Of a stretch of DNA of 64,000 nt, positions 17,453-25,559 are shown in pieces (the stretch's first letter is position 1; each line of letters begins with the position of its first letter). The stretch is taken from positions 25,835-89,834 of the forward strand of contig CAWJRO010000011.1 in NCBI GenBank assembly GCA_963845285.1, read 5' to 3'. The notes under the pieces were generated by a model. The model had not been told where the DNA came from. It did not search any database and worked only from the letters and a program-made list of their open reading frames with translations. The translations under genes and the position numbers were made by a program. This DNA is from Methanobacterium_C sp963845285 (GTDB lineage Archaea > Methanobacteriota > Methanobacteria > Methanobacteriales > Methanobacteriaceae).

Positions 17453-18138
17453 CCATAGATCTTGTCTCTGTACTTGGAGTCAATGGTTCAGGAAAATCCA
17501 CCCTCATGAAATGCATAAACAGGATCTTGAAGTTTAAAACTGGAGTGATCCTGGTTGACGATGTGAATATAACAAGCATGAAAAACATGGAAATTGCTCA
17601 AAAAATTGGTTACGTACCTCAAAGTTCTGAAAAAGGATTTTTTACAGTTTTTGATGCTGTTATTCTGGGAAGAAAACCTTATATAAAATGGGATGTTTCA
17701 AAAAATGATATACAACTGACAAAACAAGTATTAAAGCTTATGGGCCTTGAAGAATATGCATTGCGTTATATAAATGAATTAAGTGGAGGTGAACTTCAAA
17801 AGGTAGTCATAGCAAGGGCTTTAGTTCAAGAACCCCAGGTTCTACTTTTAGATGAGCCCACAAGTGATTCTGACTTAAAAAATCAACTTGAAGTGATGAA
17901 CATCATAAGAAAAATATCATGTACCCATAAAATAGCTTCAATTGTGGTAATGCATGATATAAACCTTGCATTACGGTACTCTGATAAGTTTATAATACTT
18001 AAGGAGGGTCAGGTGTACACTGCAGGTGGAAGGGATATTATAACACCTAAAATGATAGAAGAAGTTTATGGTGTTGACGTTCATGTGAAAAATTTTGAAG
18101 GAGTACCCATAGTTATTCCTAAATCTCAAGGAAATTAA
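17450..18138 (+). pseudogene. FecE-type ABC transporter ATPase lacking its N-terminus
   Basis: From the fusion point the reading frame gives LVSVLGVNGSGKSTLMKCIN (Walker A), the Q-loop YVPQSS, signature LSGGELQKVV, Walker B VLLLDEPT and switch VMHDINLALRY, as in iron-siderophore/cobalamin ATPases (FecE/BtuD). About 25-30 residues normally before Walker A are missing, with no start of its own; an upstream ATG at 17374 would add unrelated residues. The D-loop is TSDSDLKNQ where T-S-x-L-D is usual. No permease or binding protein lies nearby, so it is probably dead. Confidence 0.7.
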
Positions 18139-18287
18139 CAGTTAAAGTACTTTAGCCCTCAAAGAGACTCCAAATGGAAATTGTTGGGTGAGATATATAC
18201 AACACTTCTCCGAATGGTAAAAAAATGGATGGGGCTAAAATTAATTTTATTCCATTAAATCTTTTTTTTAACAGGTTAATAACTACT

Positions 18288-18724
18288 TTAAGGTTCTGTT
18301 TCACTTAATAACCTTTTAATTCGTTTTACAAATTTTTCAGCAGATTCTAAACTTGATTTTACCTCTTCAAGAGAGGGAGATACCTGAAATGAATATTGAT
18401 CAGCATGACGTACGCTTCTCATTCGATCAAATAAAAGAACCCATTCCTCCTCAAGAACACCATTATTCGAATATTTTTCAAGGTAAACTCCAATACAATA
18501 ATGGCTTTTCTCCCGTACACCCTCTCTAAACAGAACAGCTCGAGCTGCATGAAAAAATGCAAGATACGATGATAAATGTGAGGATCTGTAAGCACTGCCA
18601 TTTAGATTTTTCGAGCCTCAATAAGCCATTCTTCAGCCTGTTTAATCGAGAGTTCACCTTTTGATTTTGAAGGTTCTACACGTCTTAGAAGTCCTTTTTG
18701 AAAACATTTCTCCAGATTATTCAA
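18288..18724 (-). pseudogene. HEPN toxin-like gene, frameshifted
   Basis: From a TTG at 18724 the product begins MNNLEKCFQKGLLRRVEP and continues to EEWLIEARK. Adding one A to the run at 18607-18611 joins it to NLNGSAYRSSHLSSYLAFFH, giving a full HEPN domain of about 145 residues with FHAARAVLFREG and the late RSVRHADQY, a typical R-x2-RH end. It overlaps the end of the MNT gene by 8 bases, the usual MNT/HEPN order. The single-base loss in a homopolymer is either real toxin inactivation or a read error. Confidence 0.7.
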
Positions 18725-19250
18725 GTTTTTCACCCTTTAAAATTATTGAGTTTTTTAAAAGTGAATTGTAAAATGGAACATCTTCAACTTTTATCCTTTC
18801 CAGTTTTTCAGGTGTTAATATCAATAGATTCACCTCTGATCCTGTCATTGTTTTTAGATCCCTGTGAAATATGCTTAAACCTGGTTCTGATGGATATTTA
18901 TCAACACCAACCCATAGATCAACATCGCTTTCATGGGTGTTCGTACCTGATGCCCAACTTCCAAAAAGTCCTAAAGATGATGCCCATTTTAAATCCAGTT
19001 TTTCAAGCTGAATCATGTCCAGATTCAGGATAATTTTAATGGCCCGGGTTATTGCACTGTCTTTAAATAGGTAAACCCTTCCTGATCGTTCAACCAGATT
19101 TTTTTCATTTAAATAAGCCAAATATCTTGAAACAAGCCCTTTTGAAACTTTTGTTTCCTTTGAAACTTCAACGACAGTGAATTCATCCTTGTACATGATG
19201 TAATAAAGAATTTTTAACCGTTCCTTTGTCTTAAAAAGTTCTGTGAGCAT
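18717..19250 (-). CDS. Nucleotidyltransferase with N-terminal winged helix (MNT antitoxin-like)
   Basis: Residues 1-65 are an ArsR/MarR-like winged helix (VSKETKVSKGLVSRYLAYLN). Residues 85-177 are an MNT domain with GSWASGTNTHESDVDLW, the GS-x10-DxD motif. It precedes a HEPN gene on the same strand. The winged helix suggests the antitoxin also represses its own promoter; a 17-base palindrome lies 15 bases upstream of the start. No ribosome binding site is visible, so the message may be leaderless. Confidence 0.8.
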   Translation of the reverse strand: MLTELFKTKERLKILYYIMYKDEFTVVEVSKETKVSKGLVSRYLAYLNEKNLVERSGRVYLFKDSAITRAIKIILNLDMIQLEKLDLKWASSLGLFGSWASGTNTHESDVDLWVGVDKYPSEPGLSIFHRDLKTMTGSEVNLLILTPEKLERIKVEDVPFYNSLLKNSIILKGEKLE

Positions 19251-19264
19251 AATAATAAATTAAA

Positions 19265-19281
19265 GTTTACAGTTTGTAAAC
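19265..19281. promoter_or_regulatory. Palindromic operator before the winged-helix MNT gene
   Basis: GTTTACAGTTTGTAAAC has 6-base perfect arms and a 5-base centre, located 15 bases upstream of the gene start. The gene product has a DNA-binding domain, so autoregulation is likely. Confidence 0.55.
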
Positions 19282-19337
19282 ATGTTGTGGATTGGTTTAG
19301 ATGAGTGTTAAAAATGATTTTACAATGGCGCCGATTA

Positions 19338-19667
19338 TTATAGAGTAAGTCTTATAGAGTAAGTCACATTGATCATAGTCCCTGCTAAAAAGAAAAGGGA
19401 ATTTTTATGCATATCTTCACTTCTTACTATTGTTTTAGCTGCAAATACAATGGCAAGAGCCACGTAAGCATTTAAAAGCATGAATGTCATGATTAAAATG
19501 TTTTCACACTTACCAATAACAAAACCCGTATCCTTCTCATTAGTTGTGATAGTTTCATTGAGTTTTCCATGTGAAATCCTGTTTAAAATGAAGTTTAGAA
19601 CTATTCCACTTGTTAAAAGCAGGAAAATGTATCCAACAATTACCAGAATTATCTTTAGAAGTTCCAT
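19338..19667 (-). CDS. Small three-helix membrane protein
   Basis: A 109-residue protein with three hydrophobic stretches: residues about 4-26 (IILVIVGYIFLLLTSGIVL), 57-78 and 90-105, joined by a short charged loop. I do not recognise the family. It follows the SatD-like gene on the same strand with 15 bases between, so the two form an operon. In bacteria SatD-type genes also have a membrane-protein partner, but homology to that partner is not evident. Confidence 0.6.
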   Translation of the reverse strand: MELLKIILVIVGYIFLLLTSGIVLNFILNRISHGKLNETITTNEKDTGFVIGKCENILIMTFMLLNAYVALAIVFAAKTIVRSEDMHKNSLFFLAGTMINVTYSIRLTL

Positions 19668-19682
19668 TAGCAGATCTCCAGA

Positions 19683-20327
19683 TCATTTGTCTAATCTTGA
19701 ATATGAGTTCATTGATTTTTTCAAATCTTTTTCAATAAGTTTAACCTTATTCCACATGGATTCTTTCAGGTTTTTAGATACTGCCTGCTGACTTATGCCC
19801 ATTTTATCTGCAACATCTTTTTGACTACCCTCTTTCTCATACATCCTTACAATTTCACGCCTGCGGGACGACCAGCTGTTTTTTATTATGATGATCAAAT
19901 TGACCTGTCCCTTGAGGGCTGCATCAGTTACATCATTTCCAAGTGACATTTCAAAGAACAAACCACTTTTTTTAAGTGAATTCATCATATTGGATGCATG
20001 ATGAAAGGCAGGGCCGTCCATTTGAGTTATATCCCGGTTGGATAATGAAGTGTCTATCAAACCGCGTACCAGCACGAATCTCATCTTTTGAGGATAAATT
20101 TCATTCCATACGAAATCCATGATATTGTAAACGTTTTCAACAGTTTTTAAAACGCATCTTATTTCATCTGCACCTTTGATAATTTTCATATCAGCATATA
20201 AATCCCTTTTATATCTCTGATTTATCTCAGTACATGCGTGATTTAATCTTTTTTGAAAATATTCCCGTTGATTTAGTTTACGTGAATCTACAACATCACC
20301 CAACAGTACATAGAGCTCTTTTTCCAT
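19683..20327 (-). CDS. SatD family protein with C-terminal helix-turn-helix
   Basis: A 214-residue protein. The N-terminal part (LLGDVVDSRKL, then FVLVRGLIDTS) matches the SatD family, whose role is unknown. Residues about 155-205 form a helix-turn-helix (DVADKMGISQQAVSKNLKES). The next gene is a small membrane protein in the same operon. Four matching palindromes upstream, just outside a TATA box at 20352-20360, suggest that this protein controls its own transcription. Confidence 0.75.
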   Translation of the reverse strand: MEKELYVLLGDVVDSRKLNQREYFQKRLNHACTEINQRYKRDLYADMKIIKGADEIRCVLKTVENVYNIMDFVWNEIYPQKMRFVLVRGLIDTSLSNRDITQMDGPAFHHASNMMNSLKKSGLFFEMSLGNDVTDAALKGQVNLIIIIKNSWSSRRREIVRMYEKEGSQKDVADKMGISQQAVSKNLKESMWNKVKLIEKDLKKSMNSYSRLDK

Positions 20328-20351
20328 GGTTTTTTTATATGTTCATCACAC

Positions 20352-20450
20352 CATATAAAAACAACCATATAGGTTGTAATTTAGATATACAACCTCAAAG
20401 GTTGTACAACTTATTTGGTTGTGAAATGGTTTTACAATGTGGATGGTTGT
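20352..20450 (-). promoter_or_regulatory. satD promoter with four spaced palindromes
   Basis: TTTTATATGG on the minus strand (20351-20360) is the TATA box. Upstream lie 17-base sites ACAACC-N5-GGTTGT at 20361-20377 and 20389-20405, a weaker one ACAACTTATTTGGTTGT at 20406-20422 and a degenerate one at 20434-20450. Start-to-start spacing is 28, 17 and 28 bases, so the sites form two mirrored pairs. The SatD protein with its helix-turn-helix is the natural candidate binder. Confidence 0.7.
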
Positions 20451-20538
20451 TGACCATCCATAAATTGTATTAATTATCTAATAAATGTTATGATTAATAC
20501 GATCCAAACATGAGATTAATTGTACCAAGAACCCCTCA

Positions 20539-20605
20539 ATTAAAAAAGAACACAATTTTAAGAAATAATTCAACTGCAACCAATCCAAAACTGGTGATCA
20601 TAATG
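20539..20605 (+). pseudogene. Fragment of a zinc-ribbon surface-protein gene
   Basis: These 67 bases match 26881-26947, inside the coding region of the third zinc-ribbon protein gene, at roughly 85 percent identity (shared CAACTGCAACCAATCCAAAA). No reading frame continues on either side, so it is an isolated gene fragment. The rest of 20451-20666 holds nothing else visible. Confidence 0.6.
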
Positions 20606-20666
20606 CACTACAAGTCTCTAAACAGGTTATATTAAACCTTTAACACAACTATCTAAAAAAAACAAG

Positions 20667-21012
20667 TTAATCAGAAAAAGGAGATAATTTCAAGTTCTTT
20701 ATTTTGACTTTAAGGTCTGGTATGTCTCTTTTAATTACCAGCCATACTCTTTTTAAGTTTACTCCAAAGTACTGGTGTATGAGAATGTCCCTTATTCCAA
20801 GTATGTCTTTCCAGGGGATTTGGGAGTGTTTTTCTCTAAATTCAGGAGTAATGTTTTTCACAGCTTCCCTAATAATTTCTATACGTCTTAAAACAGCATC
20901 TTAAATCTGAGTATTGCCATAAAACTCTTTTTCATCAACTGATCTTGTATAATCTTCTATTTTATCAATGCTCTCCAGAATATCATCAATAAATTTGCAT
21001 ATCCTTTTTCAT
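20667..21012 (-). pseudogene. HepT-like HEPN toxin gene, inactivated
   Basis: The last 64 residues are a HepT/DUF86 C-terminus with IPWKDILGIRD and the RNase motif RDILIH (R-x4-H). Upstream in the same frame is FIDDILESIDKIEDYTRSVD, separated by an in-frame TAA where IQDAV is expected (CAA to TAA). The ATG, which overlaps the antitoxin stop at 21012, is out of frame with the body by an indel. Two lesions therefore inactivate the toxin while its MNT partner is intact. Confidence 0.75.
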
Positions 21013-21287
21013 ATGATGATCACTTGCTCTTTTAAGATTTTATCCCGGAGCACTGGTTTTATTGTGCTGTACTCAACCAGATCCACTTTTCTCCCAATGG
21101 ATTCTTCAATTTCCACCTTGATGCCTGCAAAATCCAGAAGGCTCATATCATCATCCACTTCAACCAATATGTCTATGTCACTATCCTTTCTTGCTTCCCC
21201 GCGGACATAAGAACCAAACAAACCTGCCTTTTTAACCCCATGACGCCTAAGAACTGAAATACCCCTGTTTTCAATATCTTCAACCAT
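21009..21287 (-). CDS. mntA: MntA-type nucleotidyltransferase antitoxin
   Basis: A 92-residue minimal nucleotidyltransferase with GSYVRGEARKDSDIDILVE (GS-x10-DxD) and a third acidic residue in KVDLVEYS. In MntA/HepT pairs this protein AMPylates and silences HepT. The ATG at 21287 is preferred because GGTGAT lies 7 bases upstream; the upstream ATG at 21344 reads through relic sequence of another module. The stop overlaps the former HepT start. Confidence 0.8.
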   Translation of the reverse strand: MVEDIENRGISVLRRHGVKKAGLFGSYVRGEARKDSDIDILVEVDDDMSLLDFAGIKVEIEESIGRKVDLVEYSTIKPVLRDKILKEQVIII

Positions 21288-21343
21288 CTTTATCACCAGA
21301 TCTTTAATGCAAAACAGTATAACTGTTTTTAAGCCTTTTCTCA

Positions 21344-21446
21344 TTATATAAATTTATATTTCATTTAACCGAAGCTTCCTTGATCTTTTGATTTTTTCGT
21401 AGATTCAATAACTTCTATCTCATCATCTTCCAGTTTTTCAGGATTT
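21344..21446 (-). pseudogene. Relic of a RelB/RelE-type module
   Basis: On the minus strand the sequence gives EKLEDDEIEVIES, a copy of the C-terminal part of the antitoxin encoded at 27481-27654 (EEPEDDEIEAIES), then a stop and MKYKFI, the start of the RelE toxin at 27491, cut short after six residues. It is a decayed second copy abutting the MNT gene. Confidence 0.65.
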
Positions 21447-21516
21447 TTTTCACTCTTATTATTATATTCTCATTTTTTTCTAATAATTATTTTAAAATAC
21501 AAATTATAAAAATTTA

Positions 21517-21616
21517 TTCACTCAAGGATAAATTGATTTACTCATGGAATTATATTCGGCCTGTTTTCTCATTCAATCATTCCATTTACTCCAGGATAAA
21601 ATGGTTTACTCAGGAA
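21517..21616. repeat. Pair of 30-base direct repeats
   Basis: Two segments, starting at about 21517 and 21584, share TTYACTC-MAGGATAAA and TTTACTCA blocks over about 30 bases. The region between MNT and the following gene (21447-21761) shows no gene besides these. Confidence 0.4.
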
Positions 21617-21761
21617 CGAACCAAATATTTACCGGATGAATTGATAGAAAATAATATTAACAATGCAAAGATTTATATGATTTTATCCAAATTAATATTT
21701 ATAATGTTAAAGTAGTAGGTTTTGGATAGGGGGCAATTATATCAATATTTCTAAAAAGGAA

Positions 21762-22063
21762 TTGTTAAGAGACATTTTGCCCAATATATCCGAAGAAAAC
21801 ATCGATTTTGATATATGGCACTGGAAAAAAAGTCAAAGTGAAAGGAAAATTCCTATAGAACTTATTTATGATTGTTTAATGCTTAAATATCGCCCCAAAG
21901 TCACTCAAACAAAACCTCAACGATTTAAATTGTGTTATAATTTTCCTAAGAAAGTTCGTAATTCTGGAGTAGTTATTGTAATTGAAATATCCAAACTCTC
22001 CAAAAAAATATAACTGTGAAGACAGCATATGAACGTAATGTAAAGCAAATGTCTAATTGTTAG
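21762..22063 (+). pseudogene. DUF4258-like toxin candidate, frameshifted
   Basis: The frame gives LRDILPNISEENIDFDIWHW then KSQSERKIPIELIYDCL and VVIVIEISKLSKK, the H-x-ER-I and Y-P/V-V-strand layout of DUF4258 proteins. It stops prematurely, but restoring one A in the run at about 22003-22009 continues it with NITVKTAYERNVKQ to a TAG at 22061. A DUF2283 gene follows, its frequent partner, so this was probably the toxin of a toxin-antitoxin pair. The TTG start is uncertain. Confidence 0.5.
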
Positions 22064-22076
22064 ATGAAGGTAAAAC

Positions 22077-22460
22077 ATGACAAATGAGAACAATATCGCA
22101 TGGCAGTACGATTTTGCCGGGGATTCTATGTTTATAAATGAGGTTAAATATTATAAATACAAAGAATCCATTGAAATTACCGATGACATTATATTAGACA
22201 TTGATGATGAAAATCGAGCCGTAGCTTTGGAAATTTTAGATGCTTCAAAAGTATTTGGAATAGAAAAAAAATTCATAAGAAATTTAGTAGAAATAGACAT
22301 TAAAGTTGCAAGTACCCATGAGAACATATGTATCAAAGCATCATTTAGATTCTTAATGCATCAAAGAGATACACCAAAAGAATTAAATGAGCAAACTGTG
22401 AATAATTTAGGTTTGAATATTCATGATACCCATTTAATCACTCCAACAGCTGCAAAATAA
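22077..22460 (+). CDS. DUF2283-family protein
   Basis: A 127-residue protein with FAGDSMFI near the start and DIILDIDDENRAVALEILDASK in the middle, the DUF2283 core that appears as a short beta-rich domain. The C-terminal 50 residues are less conserved. AAGGT precedes the ATG. DUF2283 proteins usually follow DUF4258 genes, as here, and are thought to be antitoxins, on the evidence of gene order only. Confidence 0.65.
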   Translation: MTNENNIAWQYDFAGDSMFINEVKYYKYKESIEITDDIILDIDDENRAVALEILDASKVFGIEKKFIRNLVEIDIKVASTHENICIKASFRFLMHQRDTPKELNEQTVNNLGLNIHDTHLITPTAAK

Positions 22461-22482
22461 GTTATTAGACATTAAAATATAA

Positions 22483-23868
22483 TTACAACTGCTTTATCAT
22501 CCCCTCAACTATGGCCTTCAGTACCACACCATTTACAGGGAGGTTGTAATGGTTGCCGTGGGCCGTGACATTAAGGCTTGATTTATCCGTGTTCAGGAAA
22601 TACTCTGTTTTTTGCTTGTTTTCCCGTTGAGATGCTATCCCATCTTTGTAAGCTTCTATCGACAGGACCTTTTTCAGGTCAATGTTGGTTGTGCGTTTTC
22701 TCCCTGCAAATATCAGCCTCCCAGTTGTGAGGGTGAGCACTCCACTGTCTATTTGCCTGAGCTCTTCATGGGATTCGCTTCGAGCCTGCACACCTCCAAC
22801 CCTGAAGGAAACACCCTTGGCAACCCTGATACTTGGGCCACCGTATACTCCACTTGTCTGTCTCACAGCCCTGGGCTCCCAGAAAGCTATGTTGTGCAGT
22901 ACAAGAACCGCCTTTTCATTCTTTTTCAAGATAACCGGTGATGATGGTTCTGTGAAGTTTATGTTCCCATCCCTTGCATCTGCAAGCCAGTGGTTCAGGT
23001 CGTTTGTTCTTTGAAGGGTGTTGGACATTCCCCCGTTTGCAATGTTGGTCCATTCAGATTCTGTGAGGGCTTGCTTCCCATAATTTTTCCATGTGGGATT
23101 GTTTGTATCTGAAACCCTGGATAATACATAATTTGGGCCTTTTTGTGTGAACACCGCCCCACAGTGCTGGCAGCGAAGTTCGCTCTCGTTGACCAGACCA
23201 AATAACTTCTTTTCCGTGCAGGGGCTTAAGGTTCCATTTTTACAGACAGGACATTGATCTTTCCATGATGCGGCTTTTTGGGGGTTTTTAGCTTCTGAAT
23301 TTACATTTGGATTTGAGGGTTTGACATCAGGACGTTTTGTGGGTTTAGCCTCATGAAGGGTTTCCTGTGCTTTTTTAGATTGCAATCTTGCCTTCAATGT
23401 TTCCACGTATTTGTTCAACCTATCTTTATCAATGCTCGTTGTGACTGTTATGTTGTAAGGATTCTCCTCATCCCTGTGGATTGTAACGCTCATGGCTGAA
23501 GGATTCATACAGATAAGTTTTTCATTCAAAGACTTGAGTTTTGAACTTATCTTATCCTGCAGATCCTGGAAGAAGTCATCAAAATCATCTTTATTCAGTT
23601 TAGTTTTGTTGAAACTGCCAACCATATCAAGGATGTCGTTGTTGCATACTTGAAGTGTTTCTATATCACTTTGAAGGTTTTCTTTATTCAATAATCCTGA
23701 AAGATCAAGATCATCACCCACCAGTTTAATATCCCTCGGAACTTCTGGACTTACACTCTTTTTTGAATCATCCTCAATGTCTTTTTCATAGATTAAATGA
23801 GCACCGCAGTTAAAACAATATTTAGCCCCATCTGGATTCTTTTCTCCGCACTCAGAACAGTAGACCAT
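22483..23868 (-). CDS. Zinc-ribbon protein with C-terminal PH-like domain
   Basis: A 461-residue protein. Residues 4-24 form a zinc ribbon (YCSECGEKNPDGAKYCFNCG). The middle is charged and disordered or helical, a second zinc ribbon follows at about 212-236 (CPVCKNGTL ... CQHCG), and the last 120 residues form a beta-rich domain (SGVLTLTTGRLIFAGRKR) resembling bacterial PH/GRAM-like domains. Proteins of this kind may bind membranes or sense stress. No function can be assigned. Confidence 0.65.
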   Translation of the reverse strand: MVYCSECGEKNPDGAKYCFNCGAHLIYEKDIEDDSKKSVSPEVPRDIKLVGDDLDLSGLLNKENLQSDIETLQVCNNDILDMVGSFNKTKLNKDDFDDFFQDLQDKISSKLKSLNEKLICMNPSAMSVTIHRDEENPYNITVTTSIDKDRLNKYVETLKARLQSKKAQETLHEAKPTKRPDVKPSNPNVNSEAKNPQKAASWKDQCPVCKNGTLSPCTEKKLFGLVNESELRCQHCGAVFTQKGPNYVLSRVSDTNNPTWKNYGKQALTESEWTNIANGGMSNTLQRTNDLNHWLADARDGNINFTEPSSPVILKKNEKAVLVLHNIAFWEPRAVRQTSGVYGGPSIRVAKGVSFRVGGVQARSESHEELRQIDSGVLTLTTGRLIFAGRKRTTNIDLKKVLSIEAYKDGIASQRENKQKTEYFLNTDKSSLNVTAHGNHYNLPVNGVVLKAIVEGMIKQL

Positions 23869-24257
23869 GAAAATCCCATCTCCCTTTTTCCAGTTTATAA
23901 ATTATATTTACGGTTACATGAAATATATATACTGCTTTTTAAGTTTGGGAAAAAAAGATTTAATGGCCATGAAATGAATTTAAAACAGTTTCAATTGATT
24001 TGAACTATTTATGAACAAAAATGGTTTAAATGAATGATTTGGATCGTCAAAATTTACAGTTATAAAATTTTGTTTAATTTTTTGATGCTCTGGCCAATGA
24101 TTTTTCTAAATTTTAAAGTTAATCACGTGTCTAACTCAATAGTTTTCATTTACAGGTTCATTAGTTAATATAAAGTTTTCTATTTATTTATGATAGTAAA
24201 GGTTTTAGGTTAATAGTTCTAATTATTAATCATTATAAAAATTTGGAGATGATTGAT
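23869..24257. other. Intergenic region between divergent genes
   Basis: AT-rich DNA with no reading frame of note. It must hold both promoters; TATA-like TATTTATTTATG near 24180 precedes the plus-strand gene. GGAG at 24245 is its ribosome binding site. Confidence 0.4.
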
Positions 24258-24857
24258 ATGAACTGCCCAAAGTGCGGTTTCAGTAATAATACAAATGCAG
24301 TTTTTTGTAAAAAATGTGGATATAACTTAAATGAAAAGAAAAGTGTGTTAAATCGTTTTAATGATCAAATAAATTTATTATCAGTTTCTTTAGGTTTGAT
24401 AGTTTCTATTATTATCCTATTTATAGGAGCAATCCTTCTTGGTGGAATCATTATTTTCCGAACCATGCCCATGAATGTGTATATTATACTGGTCCTTTTA
24501 GCCATGGCATTTTTTGGAGCTATCACAACAGGTATCTTAGGCCGTGAAAATTTTTATGATGGATCCATAAATGGTGCATTCCTTAGTCTGATTATACTGA
24601 TAAATCTAGGCTTTTTAATAGGGATCATCCTCTTTGTAATGTCTGGAATTACTTCCTCATTTGCAAGTGCATTTGGCTCACAGTTAACATCATCGGCATT
24701 AACCTCATCAAGTACGGCAACAACATCTTCAGAGGGTGTTCTAAATTCATTACTATCCATTATAAAATTTATTGCTTCAGTGATTCTCATATTTATTGCA
24801 GGAGCCCTTGGCGGATCATTTGGAGTCTTCATTAAAAAGGGTTTTAAAAACCTTTAA
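24258..24857 (+). CDS. Zinc-ribbon membrane protein with four helices
   Basis: A 199-residue protein starting with a zinc ribbon (CPKCGFSNNTNAVFCKKCG), then about four membrane helices with a Ser/Thr/Ala-rich loop (SSALTSSSTATTSSEG) between the last two. The pattern resembles DUF5518-like methanogen membrane proteins. The ATG at 24258 has GGAG 9 bases upstream. It is first in a group of three zinc-ribbon membrane genes. Confidence 0.65.
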   Translation: MNCPKCGFSNNTNAVFCKKCGYNLNEKKSVLNRFNDQINLLSVSLGLIVSIIILFIGAILLGGIIIFRTMPMNVYIILVLLAMAFFGAITTGILGRENFYDGSINGAFLSLIILINLGFLIGIILFVMSGITSSFASAFGSQLTSSALTSSSTATTSSEGVLNSLLSIIKFIASVILIFIAGALGGSFGVFIKKGFKNL

Positions 24858-24878
24858 ATTAAAAAGGAAGTGTTAAAT

Positions 24879-25540
24879 TTGATATGCCCAAAATGTGGAC
24901 ATAAAAATGATACAGATGCGATTTACTGTGAAAAATGTGGTAAAAATTTGAAAACTGCCCAAAATGGACTTAACAACCAGACAAAGATATTGATTGGTTT
25001 ATGTGTGATCATCATCCTGATGGCAGGTGTAACTGCAGGTGTTCTCATCAAAAATTCACAAACTTCCAGTACCCATAACACAAGCGTGTTTCAAAAAGCA
25101 GTATCTCCCAAACCACAGGATTCCCAGTTTCAATGGCACCGGACATGGCATCAGAAATAGCAAACCACAATGGAACAGTTGGAACTGTGAAGTACGGTTC
25201 CCTCACCCTGGATAAATATCAGTGCATATACATACTGGCAAAAGCCACAGTGATGTTAAACAAAGGAGAATCAGGAAATATAACCATAAAAACGTTTAAT
25301 GCTCCAGAAAGTCCTCAAGGTTATGTTTCAACAGGTACAATTTCAAAGGATGATTACGTGGATGTGGCATACAGAACCTACAACTGGATGGATAACAACG
25401 GAGTTACACCCAATTATGTTGGTATCACAAATCCCGGAGAACCTGATCTATCTCCAGATACCATTTTAAATTTGTTATCAAATGTACTTTCACAGTACAA
25501 ATCCACAGGACAGCTACCAAAAACAATACCGATCTCTTAA
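24879..25540 (+). pseudogene. Zinc-ribbon, membrane-anchored pseudomurein-binding-like protein, frameshifted
   Basis: The first part has a zinc ribbon (CPKCGHKNDTDAIYCEKCG) and one membrane helix. It stops near 25160. A second frame begins earlier with TGFPVSMAPDMASEIANHNG and continues through YVDVAYRTYNWMDNNGVTPN, a pattern like a pseudomurein-binding repeat (Y-x-D-x-A-x-R ... NG-x2-PNY). One base lost around the A run at 25093-25097 splits the gene. The TTG at 24879 with AAGGA upstream matches the start of the third paralogue. The protein would hold the cell wall near the membrane. Confidence 0.6.
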
Positions 25541-25559
25541 ATACCATGGAGTGATTTCA

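Noticed and set aside
22612..23201. Several plus- and minus-strand frames of 68-110 codons
   Set aside because: They lie in other frames of the zinc-ribbon/PH-like gene and lack start signals and family motifs.
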